A stretch of DNA of 64,000 bases from contig NZ_SMYZ01000041.1 of NCBI RefSeq assembly GCF_004919685.1, positions 1 through 64,000 on the forward strand. Direction: 5' to 3'. A program made the position numbers and the translations under genes. The notes beneath the pieces are model-generated. The model ran no database searches. It was not told the origin of the DNA and saw only the letters and a list, made by a program, of their open reading frames with translations. Shown here in pieces: positions 63,001-64,000 of the stretch. Origin of the DNA: Mesorhizobium norvegicum. Lineage in GTDB: Bacteria > Pseudomonadota > Alphaproteobacteria > Rhizobiales > Rhizobiaceae. The number at the start of each line of letters is the position of its first letter. The stretch's first letter is position 1.

Positions 63001-63343
63001 CAGCGACCACCATCAGGACAGATTACGTGAGGGCTCTCACACGCCGGACTACGGCCATTTCTTCATGGCGCTCGATCCCGAGCGATTCATGCCGGCCGTC
63101 GACTTCACCCAGCGCGTCGATCGTCTCATCGAGCAGACCAGGAATGGCGAACATGCTGAAAACGCCACTGAAATCCTCATCCCGGGCGAAATGGAATTGC
63201 GCACTCGCCAACAGAGCCTGTCCGAAGGCGTGCGGTTGCGGTCATCGACTTACAAGGTACTCCTCGCCTACGCACGCAAGGCCGGGTTCGATGCCGGACT
63301 GGAGATCGTCGGGGAAAACCGGTTTGCCGAAAGCCATGGCTGA
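57026..63343 (+). CDS. NRPS A-T-C-A-T fused to an LDH2/MDH2 oxidoreductase
   Basis: A 2105-residue synthetase. Order: A1 at about 1-510 (LLFTSGTSARPK near 168; MPLFHIHGI and EAYGMTEAAPQIASN resemble oxalate/acyl-CoA ligases), carrier T1 (GGHSL, Ser559), C at about 630-1070 (HHIICDG 763-769), A2 at about 1090-1640 (YTSGSTGRPKG near 1267, RTGDLARYLPDG, TPNGKIDR), T2 (GGNSL, Ser1689), and from about 1745 a complete LDH2/MDH2 (COG2055) domain with RRSNHFGAAGHY (His1861), FGNNPLGVGIPAG, SPLPAGWILDRFGRP and GGHKGYGLAMVMEVLAG. There is no thioesterase, reductase of the usual Rossmann type or epimerase. It should load an acyl or acid unit on T1, condense it with a unit on T2 and reduce a keto or imine group in cis. 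The next gene overlaps its stop. Confidence 0.95.
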   Translation: MGTICDHVNRHAGYNSQTVALLAAGRPGLTFEGLVAQIRYVGEALALEGIGLSDRVALLLPEGAEAAVAIVAVAANAACAPLNPAWPARELESQLAALRATTLIVPHGWQSPLLAVAASLKIRVLQLLAEPGAAAGRFSLTGAGETHRDNWRKASQPDAATPDDTALLLFTSGTSARPKLVPLTHRNLCVSAQDICAALDLRRTDRCLGVMPLFHIHGISSLLASLVSGSCYISLAGFSADGFFSGLEDFRPTWYSASPTIHRTILDQIRLCRGDPRRAGLRFIRSASAPMPSQWIADIEGVFGVPFVEAYGMTEAAPQIASNGLPPFERKRGSVGRSAGPRIAIMDEAGRLLMPDENGEIVIRGANVMPGYDGDPAANEAAFVDGWLRTGDRGHLDADGYLFVSGRLADTINRGGEKIAPALVEQVLLDHPDIEQAVVFGIPHPVLGETVAAAVVPKPGKALSTQQIRGFVAERLARSKVPQRIVLVDEIPIDAGGKINRRHLALNPQEQDGQPVLPQTGKVVARTAIERRVAAVFAEVLGAEPPGIDDDFFDLGGHSLTAMQVLARLHAIFEVTLPVDCMFDSPTVARLSRRIGEEMANLVADGLARLERGSTSGQATTRIPRRQEGVPAPLSSAQQRVFFLDRMGAGSAYTMSASLWLRGALDERALALALDEVRRRHDILRTTFHLRDGDPVQVVSGFQESTLQTIDLTGHEADARTAEAMRIATQESDEPFDLAQGPLFRASLVRLAEQHHALLLTMHHIICDGWSIGVLHAELQQLYQAFHDNRASPLAELPLQFGDFAAWQQRGIETAEIERQTAYWVQQLKGLPPTCTLPTDRSRPAIQSHRGGALQIEIDRQTTDRLKILGRSQDATVFMVFLAAFKTLLFRYNGQDDCVVGVPIANRPRKELEPLIGFFANTLVLRTTLGGDPSFVELLGRIRTTALDAYAHQDVAVERIVDQLKIARDPGHTPLFQVMFAFQNVPKFSGSGPSAQPAADHPVGPSFDFAQDLAAQPLPIDKAMAKFDLTLYLSETPDGMAATWQFNADLYEPAVIDRLARQFQTLLEGIASDPAQTLSQLPLLPEVDRHQIEIDWNRTQAGELLEQDYVQLFEAQVERTPDAVAVLDQDQRLTYRELNERANRFARYFSSCGVARETLTAVCLPRSAEVLAVLLGVWKAGGAFLPLDPDYPPDRIGFMLADAGAALLITETSLLPKFGAAFQPEAPGQAAARQAICIDACRPSVAEQDPGNPGVVAAPDALAYVIYTSGSTGRPKGAMITRANVGHYAQAMVCAVGLEPDDTWLHTASFSFSSSIRQFAVPLSCGAAVSIASAEEISDPHVLFEMVRRQHVSVVDLVPSFSAGCLHVLMSLDPSVRQRLLDNRVRLMLSASEPLPGALVEKWRRLCKPATEFINMFGQTETTGIVTVHPIPAEAGTAGMIPIGRPIANTQAYVLDTSRRPVPAGISGELYVGGAGVGRGYINRTGAGNLVPNPFSTGERLQRTGDLARYLPDGTIEIVGRADEQIKLHGFRIEPGEIEAAFHTHPEVRECLVGVVEDAIEDDDIGDRKRLVAFVAVNAPHDAETLALSRQLRDFLRRQLPRYMLPQRIVILDRLPRTPNGKIDRQALLASQPRAATRPIAGMPPLGQAELHGVARTEAETILAAVWKKVLRLEEVGLHDNFFDLGGNSLLSINIVVEAGKAGLAIDLRQLYQHQTIADLARAASQAGLGQTVAATPASAADAVKIPVTIESLRAYGREALTRAGLSAQGAAIVTEVQLEASLRGQPTHDIVSIPRYATRIASGKINPHPQIRIEHDSATIARIDGDNGPGQWVSTVAMDLAIEKAGRHGVGIVGVRRSNHFGAAGHYVWQAARKGLIGLCTTNGPLILAPTGGVTPTFGNNPLGVGIPAGRHFPILLDVAMSVAPRGKIGLSVAEGSPLPAGWILDRFGRPSTDLGDLAAGLGVPIGGHKGYGLAMVMEVLAGVLTGAGFGSDHHQDRLREGSHTPDYGHFFMALDPERFMPAVDFTQRVDRLIEQTRNGEHAENATEILIPGEMELRTRQQSLSEGVRLRSSTYKVLLAYARKAGFDAGLEIVGENRFAESHG

Positions 63344-64000
63344 GCTGCTGACGTTCGATCGTAGCGAGCTGGACGGGAGCATCCCGGCGCGTTTCGACAA
63401 AGTGGTGCACAGCTTTGCGTCGCACGTGGCGATTGGTGGCGGCGATCGGCCATGGACCTATGACGAGGTCGACCGGCGGACCAACCAACTGGCCCGGGCA
63501 ATCCTCGAGCGCACGCAGTCCGGGCACGGATGCGTTGCCTATCTGCTCGACCATTCGCCCGAGATGGTGATATGCGCGCTGGCCGTGCTCAAAGCGGCGA
63601 AGGCGTTCCTGTGCGTCCATCCGGCAATGCCACTCAAGGCCCAGCATGACATCATCGGCGATGCCGCCCCGGACCTGCTGCTGACCGACGCGGCTCACGC
63701 AGCAGCAGCGCGTGACCTTGTCGGCGATGACAGGCGGGTTCTGCTGCTGGAAGATATCGACCTGCGGTACTCCGCCGATGCACTGCATGTTCCGGTCGAC
63801 CCGCGCGACCCGGCCGCGATCTTCTACACGTCGGGAAGCACCGGGCGGCCGAAAGGTGTGGTCAAAAGCCATCGCACCGTGCTGCACAGGGCCTGGCTTT
63901 GCGCCTTGTATGACGGGTTGGCCCCCACCGACCGGCAGTCTCTTCTGACCTATTGCAGTTTCGCCTCATCGGAGGCGGATGTCTTCGGAGCGCTGCTGAA
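63336..64000 (+). CDS. Adenylation-domain protein, second NRPS (cut by window end)
   Basis: Open to the end of the window (221 codons, no stop). ATG 63336 overlaps the NRPS stop by eight bases. The start MAELLTFDRSELDGSIPARF is followed by WTYDEVDRRTNQLARAILER (A1-type core), VICALAVLKAAKAFLCVHPA (A2-type core) and FYTSGSTGRPKGVVKSH (A3, P-loop). It is therefore an AMP-forming adenylation domain, and by position the next synthetase of the same assembly line. Domains after the A domain lie outside the window. Confidence 0.9.
   Translation, partial: MAELLTFDRSELDGSIPARFDKVVHSFASHVAIGGGDRPWTYDEVDRRTNQLARAILERTQSGHGCVAYLLDHSPEMVICALAVLKAAKAFLCVHPAMPLKAQHDIIGDAAPDLLLTDAAHAAAARDLVGDDRRVLLLEDIDLRYSADALHVPVDPRDPAAIFYTSGSTGRPKGVVKSHRTVLHRAWLCALYDGLAPTDRQSLLTYCSFASSEADVFGALL

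Noticed and set aside
60275..63013. Minus-strand open frame of 912 codons across the NRPS
   Set aside because: It is a shadow of the NRPS, a by-product of high GC at third positions. The translation has no family resemblance, is rich in Arg/Ala/Gly, and the + strand frame has all NRPS motifs.

Overview
The window is GC-rich chromosomal DNA from a Rhizobiales bacterium, most likely Mesorhizobium or a close relative. The evidence is the gene content and order (aroA-cmk-rpsA, a three-gene pntAA-pntAB-pntB set preceded by an aa3-oxidase subunit IV gene, FYDLN-acid protein, AA3/DctP2-type TRAP transporter), a class II EPSP synthase very like the Agrobacterium CP4 enzyme, and several short palindromic intergenic repeats of the kind that litter Mesorhizobium genomes. 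No rRNA, CRISPR array, transposase, integrase or plasmid replication gene is visible.

Layout. 1-4.3 kb: a short antitoxin-like ORF, a His-rich CobW-type GTPase, a Tat-exported intradiol dioxygenase, MarR and AraC regulators and a DUF2000 protein. 4.3-10.9 kb: a Bcr/CflA-type efflux pump behind a probable attenuator, a frameshifted EamA permease, a LacI regulator that seems to start at CTG coupled to a D-2-hydroxyacid dehydrogenase, small envelope proteins and a class I amidotransferase. 11.2-17.7 kb: a split TRAP transporter locus (receptor on +, small and large permeases plus a zinc alcohol dehydrogenase on -) and an orphan LivH permease. 17.8-30.2 kb: CGNR regulator, lipoprotein, fused indolepyruvate:ferredoxin oxidoreductase, a GGDEF-EAL protein, a FeeM-like acyl-amino-acid synthase, and the proton-translocating transhydrogenase. 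30.2-42.3 kb: a membrane protein with a 25-residue companion, gyrB, a caspase-TPR protein, FMN reductase, cytochrome P450, a complex-I-assembly-like epimerase, DoxX, a small Cys-rich secreted protein. 41.3-49.4 kb: a basic-amino-acid ABC importer with an LDH2/MDH2-family oxidoreductase, divergent from a DDAH-like hydrolase, an AruI-like ketoarginine decarboxylase and an SDR: together a probable guanidino-compound uptake and breakdown locus. 49.5-55.8 kb: a frameshifted MOSC gene, then rpsA, cmk, a small AT-rich membrane gene and aroA, divergent from the FYDLN gene.

55.9-64 kb: tRNA-Ala(GGC) followed at once by a Sfp/EntD-type phosphopantetheinyl transferase, a 2105-residue NRPS and the start of a second adenylation-domain protein that runs off the window. 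The NRPS has an unusual order: acyl-ligase-like A, carrier, condensation, A, carrier, and then a full-length LDH2/MDH2-family NAD(P)H oxidoreductase fused at the C-terminus. This is the strongest candidate here for an undescribed biosynthetic system. Two genes (EamA and MOSC) carry single frameshifts that could be real decay or assembly errors.
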